DNA of 64,000 bases from Elgaria multicarinata webbii (lineage: Eukaryota; Chordata; Lepidosauria; Squamata; Anguidae): contig NC_086180.1 of NCBI RefSeq assembly GCF_023053635.1, positions 1,216,001-1,280,000 of the forward strand, read 5' to 3'. The notes under the pieces were generated by a model, which was given only the letters and a program-made list of their open reading frames with translations, was not told where the DNA came from and ran no database searches. The position numbers and the translations under genes were made by a program. Every line of letters begins with the position of its first letter. Position 1 is the stretch's first letter. This document shows, one piece after another, positions 22,546 to 41,659 of this stretch.

Positions 22546-23539
22546 GAGAGAACTTCTGGAGAATGAGTGGGTTTCTCAGCTTGGCAAAGTTGTAAAACCC
22601 TTTTCAGAGTGTTCAATTTCTCCTACTTACACCCTGAGGAGGCTTCCTTCTAATCAAGAGGGGGAAATTATTTCAGGGCTGCTTCTGTGCATATTTGGTT
22701 CATTTTTCATCTTCTGAATATATGCAGCCATGACTCAGAGCTGCTGGGCTGAGCAAGCCCCTTGGGCCATGGTTTCCAAACTTTCCTGAACGTGTGAACA
22801 TGCTGGGCTGTGAGTCCTCTGTTTTCTACATCAGCCTTTCATCATAGGCAAAGGGCTCCAACTGTTAAGGTGATCAAAAGACCCCCTTTCTCTGGGGAAA
22901 GTGTACACCAAGCGCTCAGGGCTCTGCCACCAGACCCCTCCCTTCCCCTCTTTCATTAATAAAGAGTCATCAGAATGCAGTTGGCCAGTTGCTCAAGGTT
23001 GCTCTGCACTTTCCACCCCTGTAGGGAATGCCCCTAATTTGCCTGGTCAAATGTAGCCATTTCCAAAAACACAGCTGCTAAGGCTTGGATCCCGAATCCA
23101 AGTTGCCATGTTCCCAGACACTTTGGTGCACCGCTCCTTGTTATCATGAAAACCACCCCAATGATCAGCAAAGTCATCTTCTCCCGCCCTTGCATGGGGG
23201 GCTTACCTGGTACAGTAAGTTACACAAACAGGGCACAGTTGTCGCAATATTATGTGTTGTTAGCTGTTAGAAATAGTTTCATTTATGGAAAATGTATAAC
23301 TCTGCAATCAAGAAGGGATGGGAGAAGGGAGGAGCCATGAGCTCATCAGGAGGGTCAGGGGATGTTATAAAAGAGGTTGGTTGTGGATGATGGGCAGAGA
23401 AGCTCGTCTTCCATCCCTGGAGGGTGAGTTTCCTCCTACACGTGTAGTTCAATCAAGAATGTTCACTGAATCTGCACTTGTCTGGTTTTCCTGTTCCCTC
23501 CTTTCTGGTTGGGTTTTTTAACCCTAACACAACCCCTGT
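22546..23539. other. SPR upstream region, no gene recognised
   Basis: Mostly unique. A TATAAAAG at 23366-23373 lies about 800 bp before the SPR ATG, within a segment (about 23260-23530) bounded by TGTTAG and CTAACA that could be a small LTR-like relic or a distal promoter. Evidence is weak for either. Confidence 0.35.
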
Positions 23540-24176
23540 TTGGCTCCTTTTTCCAGTTGTGCAAATGGATGGGGATTTAAAGGGGAGGGAAAGACCTGGC
23601 AAACATTGAGAATGGAAAGGAGCGCATTCTCGGAAAGGCGACGCTGCCTCATTCGCATTGGTGCTTTCTCCTTGCTGTACGCTCCGTCTGCGCTGATTCC
23701 GCCGCCGCCCGTCGAAGGGCTTCTGGTCTGGCCCAGCAGCAGGGCTCCAGCGGCGAGGCCGCCAACTGGGTAAAGTGCGCCTCTATCGGGCCCGTTGGAA
23801 CAGGACAGGAGGCGCCCGGGGCCTCTAGGCCAGCGTTCGGCTCCCACGGTGGCCGGTCAGCTGCCCGCCGCGGCAACCCCAGCAGCCGGCCGGGCACGGG
23901 GCTGCCTGCTGCACAGCCGCCCGCTCGCGCGTTCCCCGCGCCCGCCACGAGCAGGCAGGGCTGGCCGCTCCGCCCACCGCCCTGCGGAGCCCTTGGGCTG
24001 CCCCTGGCTCGGGGGAGGGCTTTCCCGGCCGGCCCGGGTTAAGGGGAGGGGCGGCCCCCTGCGCGTGGCTCCGGGCGGCCAATTCGCCGCCTCCTGCTGC
24101 CGCCGCCGCCGCCGCGTAAAGGCGCATTTGCCGAAGCCGCGCCCGCCGCGCCCGCTGCCTGCTGCCGGGCGCCGCC

Positions 24177-32667
<8,491 letters not shown>

Positions 32668-32703
32668 GAAATGCCATTCTTCTCCCAGCACTATCTTGGA
32701 TTT

Positions 32704-33020
32704 TAGGGTGACCCTATGGAAAGGAGGACAGGGCTCCTGTATCTTTAACAGTTGTATTGAAAAGGCATTTCAGCAGGTGTCATTTGTATATATGGGGAAC
32801 CTGGTGAAATTCCCTCTTCATCAGAACAGTTAAAGTTGCAGGGGCCCTGCCCTCTTTTAAATCTGGTCACTCTAGTATAGCTCCTGCAGCTTTAACTGCT
32901 GTGATGAAGAGGGGATTTCACCAGGTTCCCCATATATACAAATGACACCTGCTAAAATTCCCTTTTCTATGCAACTGTTAAAGCTGCAGGAGCCCTGTCC
33001 TCCTTTTCATAGGGTCACCC
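32704..33020. mobile_element. Non-autonomous hAT-like fold-back element in SPR 3' UTR
   Basis: Long inverted arms: TAGGGTGACCCTATGGAAAG, GAGGACAGGGCTCCTGTATC at the left; GGAGCCCTGTCCTCCTTTTC, ATAGGGTCACCC at the right, with matching inner arms (GGGGAACCTGGTGAAATTCC against GGGATTTCACCAGGTTCCCC). TTGGATTT at 32696-32703 and 33021-33028 is an 8-bp target duplication, part of a 10-bp direct match. No coding capacity. Confidence 0.88.
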
Positions 33021-33292
33021 TTGGATTTTTCTCCTTTGCAAGTAACCCTTCATTGTTGCTCTCTACTGCCAGAAGTATAGGAATTGTTGCATTCTAATTT
33101 CTTCCTTCATGCAATGACTGCTGTACAGTCTTGTATCTGCGGGTGTCATGGAAGCATTTGCAAAGTTCAAAACGATTATATGAAGGGAAGGGATTCAAGC
33201 ATGAGAAAGAGCCATACAGAATTGTATTTTCTGTGCCCTTTATTGCACGGGGAAAGAGTTTTGCTCCATTCTGGGTAGGAGGTAGCATGAGG

Positions 33293-33298
33293 AATAAA
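33293..33298 (+). promoter_or_regulatory. SPR: Candidate SPR polyadenylation signal (AATAAA)
   Basis: First canonical AATAAA after the SPR stop that is not inside a recognised repeat. It would give a 3' UTR of about 650 bases, roughly half of it the inserted fold-back element. No transcript evidence is available, so an earlier variant signal is possible. Confidence 0.4.
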
Positions 33299-34069
33299 GG
33301 CATCTGGTGTAACTGTTCTGTAGTAGGCTTAAAGCATTCTCAAAGAGATTTTCCACACAGTAACCAGGTGGGGGATGGTAAAGGATTATTGATGGTGAAG
33401 GAGCTTGTGAGGGGCTCTCCGCCTCTTACACAGCACCCATCAGCCCCATCACTGCATTGCCAGAGACCCCCACGCCCTTCCAGACAAGAGGCTCATTGAG
33501 TCTGGCAGTGGTGGGACAGCTGCAAGCAGCTCTGGTCAGCACAGGCTTGAGGACTGCGTTTATCACTTTGATGACAGTCACCTGGAGGAGGGTGAAAGCA
33601 TTACTAGGAGGAAAAGCCAGCCAGTACTGGATAAAAGAGGAGGAAAGGGGGGCAAGTGGGGGTGGGAGACAGAGAAGCGGGCGAGCGAGAGACATACAGA
33701 GAGGCAACTCTGCAGGAGCCAGGGAGACCAGGCAAGAGAGGTGAACGGCTTTTTACAAGGGAAACGCCAACTGCTCCTCCTCTATCTGGTCAACTTGTTG
33801 GGGAGAGAAGAGACCGTCTGTTCTTACTACATTGCCCCTTTAAGGACCAGCTCCAAAAAGGCCTCAACTAACTTTACTACAGAGGACGGGAGAAGTCGGT
33901 GTCTCTTGGGAAGGTACTGGGAGGAGACAGCAGTGAAAGATTTGGCAGCTGTGGGCACTGTTTCTCCGGGGGGTCGCTGGCGGAGACAAACTGGGGTGGG
34001 GTGGGGATTACTTACCTGCCCGGTGTCAGTCTATACCGAAAGATGAAAGGGGAGAAAATTCTCCTGGCG
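33299..34069. other. Intergenic, unclassified
   Basis: 33440-34060 is purine-rich with several chance frames. It has the texture of a retroelement untranslated region, but I see no diagnostic motif and do not assign it. Confidence 0.35.
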
Positions 34070-34181
34070 AATCATAGAATCATAGAATAGCAGAGTTGGA
34101 AGGGGCCCACGAGGCCATCGAGTCCAACCCCCTGCTCAATGCAGGAATCCATCCTAAAGCATCCCTGACAGGTGGTTGTCA
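34070..34181 (-). mobile_element. CR1 LINE terminal fragment
   Basis: ATCATAGAATCATAGAATAG, CAGAGTTGGAAGGGGCCCAC, GAGGCCATCGAGTCCAACCC, CTAAAGCATCCCTGACAGGT. 5' truncated to about 110 bp. Confidence 0.92.
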
Positions 34182-35424
34182 GAATGAGCTCTTCCCCAGT
34201 TGTTTCTGCTCTGTTTGAATACTGCTAGTGCTGTAACTAGGAGAGTCTCTCTTACTAAACTTTTGAGTTAAAAGTCTCCCTCTAGCTGTTGTGTCTCTGA
34301 TGGAGTCAATGGGCCAAGGAGCTTTTGATGTGCCTTTACCACAAGACCTTCTCACAGAGTTCCAGGGAATATTCAGAAAGTTGGCAATCAGGGGGTAACT
34401 TTAATCTTTGATACATTTATTCTGCAGGGCTCCAACGCCTGCAGGGCTCTATTGCTGTGTCTTTTCAACCCTTGCAGTGAATTAGGGGTGTTACTGGCCC
34501 AATCCATTTGAGCTATCTCTGTATCTAACAACTGCCACTCTTCATGGTAAAGGCTAGAATTCAGCCTCGCTATGGAGAAATGGAAGACATGTGGTTGATT
34601 GGTATCCCTCTTCTGAAATAGAAAACTGGTCCTGGTCCTGAGGAAAGGCTGTGGACCTTCTTACATTTGGCACCTAACTTCTGATTGGTGAGTGGTGGTC
34701 TAATCACTTATTCATCCCATTTGTGGTTGGAAGATGGTGGTCTCATCACTCATTGGGGGCCCCACCTTTGACCAGAACAAGTGTATAGAAAGCACAGGTA
34801 GCGAGGGCTGCAGGTCGCTTAACATTTTGGCCTGATTCGCCTCTGATTTTCTTTGGACCAACAGACCTGAGGATTTGGGTAACTATTGATCTTTTTAAGC
34901 TTTTAGATTTTAGAACTTCTAATATTTTTCTGAAGTTAGAACTTAGAATAGTTCCTGAAGTTAGAATTCTTTCCAAGTCTTGGGTTTTCTCTTTCACTCA
35001 AACTTCTACTTTTATTCTTCGCGTGCCTAGAGGTAATTAGCAATCCTTTAGCTTAGCTTTCATATTCAAATAATGTGCAGGGGGAGGTAAAGGGGGAGTT
35101 TAACAATTATGTTTAGTTTATTTACTCTTATATAACCACCGCCATTGCTTTTTTGCAATTTTCTAAAATAAAAAAAAATGCTATATACAATTATGTCTGT
35201 GGTGATGCTTATCCATTGGGATTGGATGTTTGTCTGTTTGGATCAGTACTGGTTCCCCACCAGGGTGTTTCGGATCCATTTGGGTAGATTCTGAAGTTGA
35301 ACAGGACCAAATTTACATATAGCTGGTGTCATTGCTGGGTCTGTCTCTGCTGCCAAAGCACTTCCCTAGGCCAGATATCCAGGCAAAACACAATGCCCAA
35401 AAGAGCTGTGGGATATTTTTTTCA
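34182..35424. other. Intergenic, no gene recognised
   Basis: AT-rich, unique-looking; nothing coding. Confidence 0.4.
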
Positions 35425-36745
35425 ATGCTGTGCCCGTTATTCCGTGTCCCGCACTCTGGGAGGATCGAGAAGAGATCCTGGCCCTCCTCTGTGTGACAAC
35501 CTTTGAAGTATTTGAAGAGTGCTCTCGTGTCTCCCCTCAATCTTGTCTTCTCCAGGCTAAACATGCCCAGTTCTTTCAGTCTCTCTTCATAGGCCTTTGT
35601 TTCCAGACCCCCGATCATCTTGGTTGCCCTCCTCTGAACACGCTCCAGCTTGTCTGCGTCCTTCTTGAATTGTGGAGCCCAGAACTGGATGTAATACTCT
35701 AGATGAGGCCTAACCAGGGCCGAATAGAGAAGAACCAGTACCTCACGTGATTTGGAAGCTATACTTCTATTAATGCAATCTAAAATAGCATTTGCTTTTC
35801 TTGCAGCCATATCGCACTGTTGGCTCATATTCAGTTTGTGATCTACAACAATTCCAAGATCCTTCTCGTTTGTAGTATTGCTGAGCCAAGTATCCCCCAT
35901 CTTGTAACTGTGCATTTGGTTTCTATTTCCTAATTAAATTTCATTCATCCCTATTAAATTTCATTCTGTTGTTTTCAGCCCAGCACTCCAGCCTATCAAG
36001 ATCACTTTGACGTTTGTTTCTGTCTTCCAGGGTATTAGCTATCACACCCAATTTTGTGTCATCTGCAAATTTGATAAGCGTTCCCTGCAACTCCTCATCC
36101 AAATCATTAATAAAAATGTTGAAGACCACTGGGCCCAGGGCTGAGCCCTGCGGTACTCCATTCGTTGCCTCTCCCCAGTTTGAGAAGGTTCCATTGATAA
36201 CTACCCTTTGAGTCCGATTCTGTAGCCAACTGTGAATCCACCTAATAGTTATTCCATCTAGCCCACTTTTAGCTAGTTTGTTATTCAGAATATCATGGGG
36301 CACTTTGTCAAAAGCTTTGCTGAAGTCAAGATATATGACGTCTACAGCATTCCTACAGTCCACAAGGGAGGTTGGCCGATCAAAAAATGAGATCAAATTA
36401 GTCTGACAGGATTTGTTCCTGACAAATCCATGTTGGCTTCTAGTAATCACTGCATTGATTTCAAGGTGTTTACAGATTGACTTCTTTATAATCTGCTCCA
36501 GAATTTTCCCAGGGATGGATGTCAGACTGACTGGTCTGTAGTTCCCAGGTTCCTTCTTTTTGCCCTTTTTGAAGATAGGGACAACGTTAGCCCTCCTCCA
36601 GTCGTCTGGCACCTCACCCGTCTTCCATGATTTTGCAAAGATAATAGACAAAGGTTCTGAGAGTTCTTCCGCTAGCTCCTTCATTACTCTAGGATGCAGT
36701 TCATCGGGCCCTGGAGATTTGAACTCATTCAAGGAAATTAGGTGT
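35425..36745 (-). mobile_element. CR1 LINE with long reverse transcriptase frame
   Basis: The minus-strand frame 36732-35941 runs 263 codons: FKSPGPDELHPRVMKELAEE, DDWRRANVVPIFKKGKKKEP, DFSKAFDKVPHDILNNKLAK, GVPQGSALGPVVFNIFINDL, then the catalytic FADDTKLG. A second frame (35915-35313) continues with [20 protein letters not shown]. The terminal 3' UTR and octamer tail are missing, which is unusual for CR1 and implies a later deletion or recombination. 5' truncated. Confidence 0.94.
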
Positions 36746-37005
36746 TCTTTGACTATTTGTTGTATCCTGCCTTTCCATCAGGTGGCACTCAAGGTGGCTA
36801 ATAACAGTAAAATACAAAATAATTATCAAAACATGAAAACAGGTTGTTAAAACATCAGCCAAATCAATAAACCAACAAAGAACAGCTGCCAGTTGACCAA
36901 ATTCCAACATTTGCAATGGCAGTTTACAGTTTTTGAGACTAAAGTTGTGTCTGGGAGTCGGGGGGGGGGGGGACGGACCCACCATCTTTCCCTGCCAACA
37001 GAATG
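36746..37005 (-). repeat. L2-like tail and low-complexity sequence
   Basis: TTTGTTGTATCCTGCCTTTC, CATCAGGTGGCACTCAAGGT, GGCTAATAACAGTAAAATAC; a diverged LINE 3' end in reverse, followed by a G run at about 36960-36972. Confidence 0.45.
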
Positions 37006-37119
37006 TTACTAGTTATGACTAGACTGGTCTCCATCGGAAAGGTCTTCAGAAGAAGGAATTCCTAAAAAATGAGGACTGCTTAAAAGACAGTTGAAAGAGT
37101 GTGTCAAGAGGGAGGCAGT

Positions 37120-37230
37120 TAGACCATTGGGCAACGAAGGAGTTGAAGGAGGACAAGAGGATTGCAGAAAAGTTGAATTAAATATTTTTGTCTGTTTTCA
37201 GTGCGGAAGATGGGTCAACCAAGGTGATTG
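37120..37230 (+). mobile_element. Decayed LINE ORF2 fragment
   Basis: Reads KEDKRIAEKLN-like followed by IFLSVFSAEDGST-like, the linker between endonuclease and RT in CR1-clade LINEs. Short and degraded. Confidence 0.5.
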
Positions 37231-38280
37231 GTAGTTAGAAGTTCCATAAGGAACATGATTGCCCAGGAGACTTTAAAGGATCAGGGAGAAGTCTGCCAGG
37301 GACAGTTGGAAGATGGACGGCTAGGAGTTGGGGTTATGAGTAGTTTGCTGAAGAGAACTGGGAAAACAGAAAGGGAGCTCTTCTGGAGAGCAGGAGGCTG
37401 GGCTTTGAGGTGGTGGTGATACTTCAGGCAGGCAGGAGAGCCCAGCGCCAGGGGGATGCAGCCAGAGGTCTGGCCAGACGGAGCTTCAGCAAGTGACCCC
37501 TGGTGGTGCAGGGTCCTCTCATCCCAGAGGCAACCGGAGGGGCTGATAGCCGAGGGCTTGGCTGGGATGGAGAGTAGGGGGACTGGATCTGGGAGGAAAG
37601 CCATTGAGAGCTTATTAGCAGGGTGGTCTCTCTTATTCGTTATAGTAACCAAGGTTATTTAATTGAAGTGCTTTTAAGCATTCCTATCCTGTAATTTGAA
37701 AAAAACATTCTCTTCCCTTAATAAACCTCTTGGTTTTGTTCAACTTGTCTGTAGTGGTGGTGTTAATCCCACGCCTATGTATTAGTTATCAGGCAACTGA
37801 GTCATATCGGATACAAAGGGTTTAATTTGATGGCAGTGCTGGGAGCAAATACCCCATAGGAGGTGAGCCTGGATTTAACCCTAAGCCCAAGACCTAGTGT
37901 GAGATGCCACTGTTGTTGAACTGACTGGAAACAGTGATTGCAGTGCTATAAAACTGAATGTATAAGTACGTGGAAAATTTCCAGTGATGTCCAACAGAAT
38001 TGCATTTAACTTCAAAAGAGGAAACTTCTCCAAAATAAGAGAACTGGTTAAAAGGAAGTTGAATTGGGAGGGGGGGGGGAGTCAAGAGGTAAAATCCCTG
38101 CAAACTATTTGGAGGTTCTCAAAACTACAATAGTAGAAGCTCAACTAGAGTGTTTACCACAGATTGGGAAAAGTAGGACAAAGTCCCAAGAGGTCACCAA
38201 AATGGTTAATGTGCAGAGTCAACAACACTGTTGGAAAAAAGGAGGCTTCCTTCAGAAAACAGGAGCCTTGCCCAAATGTA
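37231..38280. other. Intergenic, unclassified
   Basis: No gene. 37715-37790 has an AATAAA then a TTGTTCAACTTGTCTG stretch reminiscent of an LTR end, but no partner or termini can be shown. Confidence 0.35.
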
Positions 38281-38400
38281 GGCTGGCCATATGGAAAGGA
38301 GGACAGGGCTTCTGTATCTTTAATAGTGGTATCGAAAAGGGAATTTCAGCAGGTGTCATTTGCATGCATGCAGCACCTGGTGACAGTCCCTCTTCATCAC
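38281..38400. mobile_element. Partial hAT-like fold-back element
   Basis: GGCTGGCCATATGGAAAGGA, GGACAGGGCTTCTGTATCTT, TTTCAGCAGGTGTCATTTGC, GTCCCTCTTCATCACC: left half of the family at 32704. Confidence 0.75.
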
Positions 38401-38975
38401 CTACAACCTGATCATACACATGATATGCAAAATGTGATGGATAGCCTCACACCACTGGATCTTGGGGTTGTGGTGGACAGATTGATGACAATGTAAAGAA
38501 AGCAAACTCTTATGTTAGGCATTAGTTAGGGTGACCATGTGGAAAGGAGGACAGGGCTCCTGTATCTTTAACAGTTGTATAGAAAAGGGAATCTGGTCAA
38601 GAACGCAGCACTCCTGCAGCTTTAACAGTTGTGAATAAGAGGGAATTTCACCAGCTGCTTTCATCCCCTTTTCTATACAACTGTTAAATATACAGGAGCC
38701 CTGTCCTCCTTTTTATAGGGTCACCGTATATTAGTAGTAAAAGGAATTGAGAATAAAACTGCCACTATCATACTGCCTTGATACAAATCTACAGTGCCAC
38801 CACACTCTGAATGCAGTGTACAGTTCTGGTCACCACATCTACAAAAAAGGTACTATAGAGCTGGAAAAAGTGCACAAAAGGGGCAACTGAAACCATGAAG
38901 GGGCTGGAGCATCACCGCCCCTATGAGGGAAGGTGACAACAACTGGGATTGTTCAGCTGGGGGGGCGGGAAGGAG
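38401..38975 (+). mobile_element. CR1 LINE, old, split by fold-back element
   Basis: 38401-38526 (CACACCACTGGATCTTGGGG, TTGTGGTGGACAGATTGATG) and 38729-38975 (CAGTGTACAGTTCTGGTCAC, AGCTGGAAAAAGTGCACAAA, CAACTGGGATTGTTCAGCTG) are collinear parts of one old CR1 copy. Confidence 0.7.
38527..38728. mobile_element. hAT-like fold-back element, short form
   Basis: TAGGGTGACCATGTGGAAAG at the left, CTCCTTTTTATAGGGTCACC at the right, with TCTTTAACAGTTGTATAGAA against TTTCTATACAACTGTTAAAT. About 200 bp; ATTAGT flanks both sides. Confidence 0.82.
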
Positions 38976-39113
38976 GCTGAGGGGGCTTTTTATACTGTTG
39001 TTTGTGTTGTGCTTTGCATTGTCTTCATGGTTTTAACTTTTGCGAACCGTCCAGAGAGCTTTTGCTATTGGGGTCGTAGAGCAATGCAATGCAATGCAAT
39101 GCAATAAATAAGA
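38976..39113 (+). mobile_element. L2-type LINE 3' tail
   Basis: TTTTTATACTGTTGTTTGTG, ACTTTTGCGAACCGTCCAGA, GAGCTTTTGCTATTGGGGTC, then (ATGCA)n and AATAAATAAG. Confidence 0.75.
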
Positions 39114-39121
39114 AAGACCCG

Positions 39122-39253
39122 CTAGCGCAGCCTTCCTCAACCTGGGGCGCTCCAGATGTGTTGGACTGCATCTCCCAGAATGCAGTCCAACACATTCTGG
39201 GAGTTGTAGTCCAACACATCTGGAGCGCCCCAGGTTGAGGAAGGCTGCGCTAG
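39122..39253. repeat. Near-perfect palindrome (fold-back element)
   Basis: Arms of about 61 bp (39122-39182 and 39193-39253): CAGCCTTCCTCAACCTGGGG, CGCTCCAGATGTGTTGGACT, TCTCCCAGAATG and their complement, differing at about four positions, around a 10-bp centre CAGTCCAACA. It lies 615 bp upstream of the EXOC6B start codon at the edge of its CpG island. Confidence 0.9.
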
Positions 39254-39269
39254 AGGTTGTACAAAACCA

Positions 39270-40560
39270 CAGCGGGGGGAATCTGGGATCTTGAGCGATC
39301 TGCTGCAAATCACCCCAAGATCCAGCCGAAGGCGGAGACCTGGCCGCCTCCCTCCCCTCCTGTGGCCCCCAGGCCTTCGTGGGGCCTTCCGCGGGAGGCG
39401 GACCGAGGAGGAGACGGGGGCCACGGGCCACCCCACCCGCGGTGTAACGGCGGCGCTTTGTGCCTCGCTCGCAGGATCGGGCTCCGCCTGCGCTTCTCCT
39501 GGGCTCCACAATAGAGATAGGGAGGGAGTGAGTCGCGCCCAGCCCGGTGGGGGCACTTCCGGCCTCCACTGGAACTTCCCTTCTCACCTCCGCTCACTTC
39601 CAATGCCAGGTAGAAAGGGGCTTCGCCATAGAGACACGAAGGGCTAGATCGGTCAGCGGCGGCCTCCAAACGCTCGCCGAGTTCCTCTTGATTTACCTCC
39701 CGCCCTCCAGGGGGTTAGGACTACATTTCCCGACAGGCCAGGCGGCGGGGCGCGGCGTTGTCATTGTTACGGCTGGGAGAGGGGCGCGGCCTAGCTGGCC
39801 GGCCTGCCTGCCTGCCTGCCTACGTCGGGCTGGGCTGGGCTGGGCGCGCCGCAGCGCTGTGGCCGGGATGGCGGAGCTGGAGAGCCTGGAGACGGCGGCC
39901 GAGCACGAGCGCATCCTGCGCGAGGTCGACAGCACCGACACGGCCTGCCTGGGACCCACCCTCAGGTGCCCCTCCCCCGCCGGGGCGTTCGGTCTCCATG
40001 GAAACCCCCCCGCCCGCCCTGTGAGGAGGACCCCCCTCCGCCTCCCCCCGCCCGAAATTGGCAGCGCCCCCCCCGTTCCCCTCACGCTGCCTGCCCTGGC
40101 CCCGGGGGCCGCTGCTCTGCCTGCCTCACAGCCCGGGGGGGAGGGGTGGGGCGGGGCGGGGTGGGGGCCCCTCTTCCCCCCCCCTCCGCGGGTCCAGGCC
40201 GACGTCGCTCGGGCACCTGCAAAGCCTTGGGTCTGGGGGTGAGGGGAGGGGGTCCTTAGACACCCCCGCCCCCCGTCCGCAGGTGGAAAGGCTCACTGGC
40301 CGCAGCTGCACGGACCCGGCTTACAAAGGGTGCGGGGGTGGGGGTGGGCGTAGAAGAAGAGCGGGGTCCGGGAAGGGCTCCGCAGCTTCCCTCTGGCTCT
40401 GGGTGCGGGAGGGGGGGGGGGCAAAGAGCACAAGGGGAGCCCTCAGGGCAGACCAGAGGCAGGCCCGGTCCCACCCTGCACGTGGATCCAGGGGGGGCCC
40501 TGAACCGAAGCCTGGACCCGGGCAGGGCTCGCAGCAGCAGCAGCAGCAGGAGTTCCTTTC
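39270..40560 (+). promoter_or_regulatory. EXOC6B: CpG island and promoter region of EXOC6B
   Basis: CG-dense sequence brackets exon 1, with GC boxes, a GCCTGCCTGCCTGCCT run just upstream, and no TATA box. It continues about 600 bp into intron 1 and ends at a CAG run (about 40530-40546) and a TTTC run (about 40556-40580), after which the C-rich minisatellite begins. Confidence 0.75.
39868..39965 (+). CDS. EXOC6B: Exocyst complex component 6B (Sec15B), coding exon 1
   Basis: 98 nt encoding MAELESLETAAEHERILREV followed by DSTDTACLGPTL and two bases of the next codon (Arg or Ser). From memory, human EXOC6B begins MERGKMAEAESLETAAEHER, then ILREIESTDTAC and IGPTLR, so identity is close and it favours EXOC6B over its paralogue EXOC6. 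The product is the Sec15 subunit of the exocyst, which tethers secretory vesicles to the plasma membrane and binds Rab GTPases. I chose the ATG at 39868 (GGCCGGGATGG); the extra MERGK of the human form is not encoded upstream. The donor AG|GTGCCC is weaker than consensus. The family protein is about 800 residues, so nearly all of the gene lies beyond the window: 39966-64000 is intron 1, and I found no exon 2 sequence (expected SVYDGEEH-like). The human gene is also very large. Confidence 0.92.
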
Positions 40561-40634
40561 TTTCTTTCTTTCTTTCTTCAGCCACTTGCACCTCCTTCCT
40601 CTTTCCTCGTTGCTTTTTTGGGTGCCCCTCCCCC

Positions 40635-41432
40635 GGTGTCGGTCTGTATAGTCCCCCCCCCCCTGGTGTCGGTCTGTACAGTCCCCCCGCCCCCCCCCCC
40701 AGTGTCGGTCTGTACAGTTCCCCACCCCCGGTGTTGGTCTGTACAGTTCCCCCCCCGTGTCGGTCTGTACAGTTCCCCCCCTGGTGTCGGTCAGTACAGT
40801 TCCCCCCCCCCCCGGTGTCGGTCTGTACAGCCCCCCCCTGGTGTCGGTCTGTACAGTTCCCCCCCTGGTGTCAGTCAGTACAGTTCCCCACCACCGGTGT
40901 CGGTCTGTACAGTTCCCCCCCTGGTGTCAGTCAGTACAGTTCCCCACCCCTGGTGTCGGTCAGTACAGTTCCCCCCCCCAGTGTCGGTCTGTACAGTTCC
41001 CCCCCTGGTGTCAGTCAGTACAGTTCCCCACCCCCGGTGTCGGTCTGTACAATTCCCCCCCTGGTGTCGGTCTGTACAGTTCCCCCCCTGGTGTCAGTCA
41101 GTACAGTTCCCCACCCCTGGTGTCGGTCTGTACAGTTCCCCCCCCAGTGTCGGTCTGTACAGTTCCCCCCCTGGTGTCAGTCAGTACAGTTCCCCACCCC
41201 CGGTGTCGGTCTGTACAATTCCCCCCCTGGTGTCGGTCTGTACAGTTCCCCCCCTGGTGTCAGTCAGTACAGTTCCCCACCCCCGATGTCGGTCAGTACA
41301 ATTCCCCCCCCCGGTGTCGGTCTGTACAGTTCCCCCCCTGGTGTCAGTCAGTACAGTTCCACCCCCCCCGGTGTCGGTCAGTACAGTTCCCCCCCCCCCC
41401 GGTGTCGGTCTGTACAGTTCCCCCCCACCCCC
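40635..41432. repeat. C-rich minisatellite, about 28.5-bp unit, 28 copies
   Basis: Unit GGTGTCGGTCTGTACAGTTC followed by a run of 7-10 C. I count 28 GTAYA-centred copies. Variants alternate GGTCTG and GTCAG forms, and units 13-18 and 19-24 repeat the same variant order with a period of about 166 bp (starts near 40980 and 41146). It lies in EXOC6B intron 1, 670 bp after exon 1. Proline-rich frames are open through it in three phases, as expected of such a repeat. Confidence 0.95.
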
Positions 41433-41518
41433 GGCGGCCCTAAGTCTCACTTGACCTCTCCCAAAGGAAGGCTCTTTGGAGGGAAGAACCTGCAGGCAGC
41501 CTTCTTCCTCTGCCTGAG

Positions 41519-41636
41519 TTGGGCAACTGGTGGCCCGCCATATGCTTTGGCCCTTAACTCTTGCTAAGGGCCAAATTCTGAAGGATCATGGGTGCTGTAG
41601 GCCAGAACATCTGGTGGACCACAAGTTGCCCACTCA
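41519..41636. repeat. Fold-back element
   Basis: TTGGGCAACTGGTGGCCCGC against GGACCACAAGTTGCCCAC; relative of 28245. Confidence 0.7.
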
Positions 41637-41659
41637 TGCAAGCCCTGAAAAAGGGGACC

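Noticed and set aside
37640-37810. LTR end with primer-binding site
   Set aside because: AATAAA and a T-rich stretch only; no matching second end, no clear primer site, no internal genes.
40635-41432. CRISPR-like array
   Set aside because: Vertebrate context, no unique spacers of constant length; the whole unit repeats.
40338-41567. 409-codon proline/serine/tyrosine-rich frame as a gene
   Set aside because: It is the C-rich minisatellite in EXOC6B intron 1, open in several phases; frames change with copy variants.
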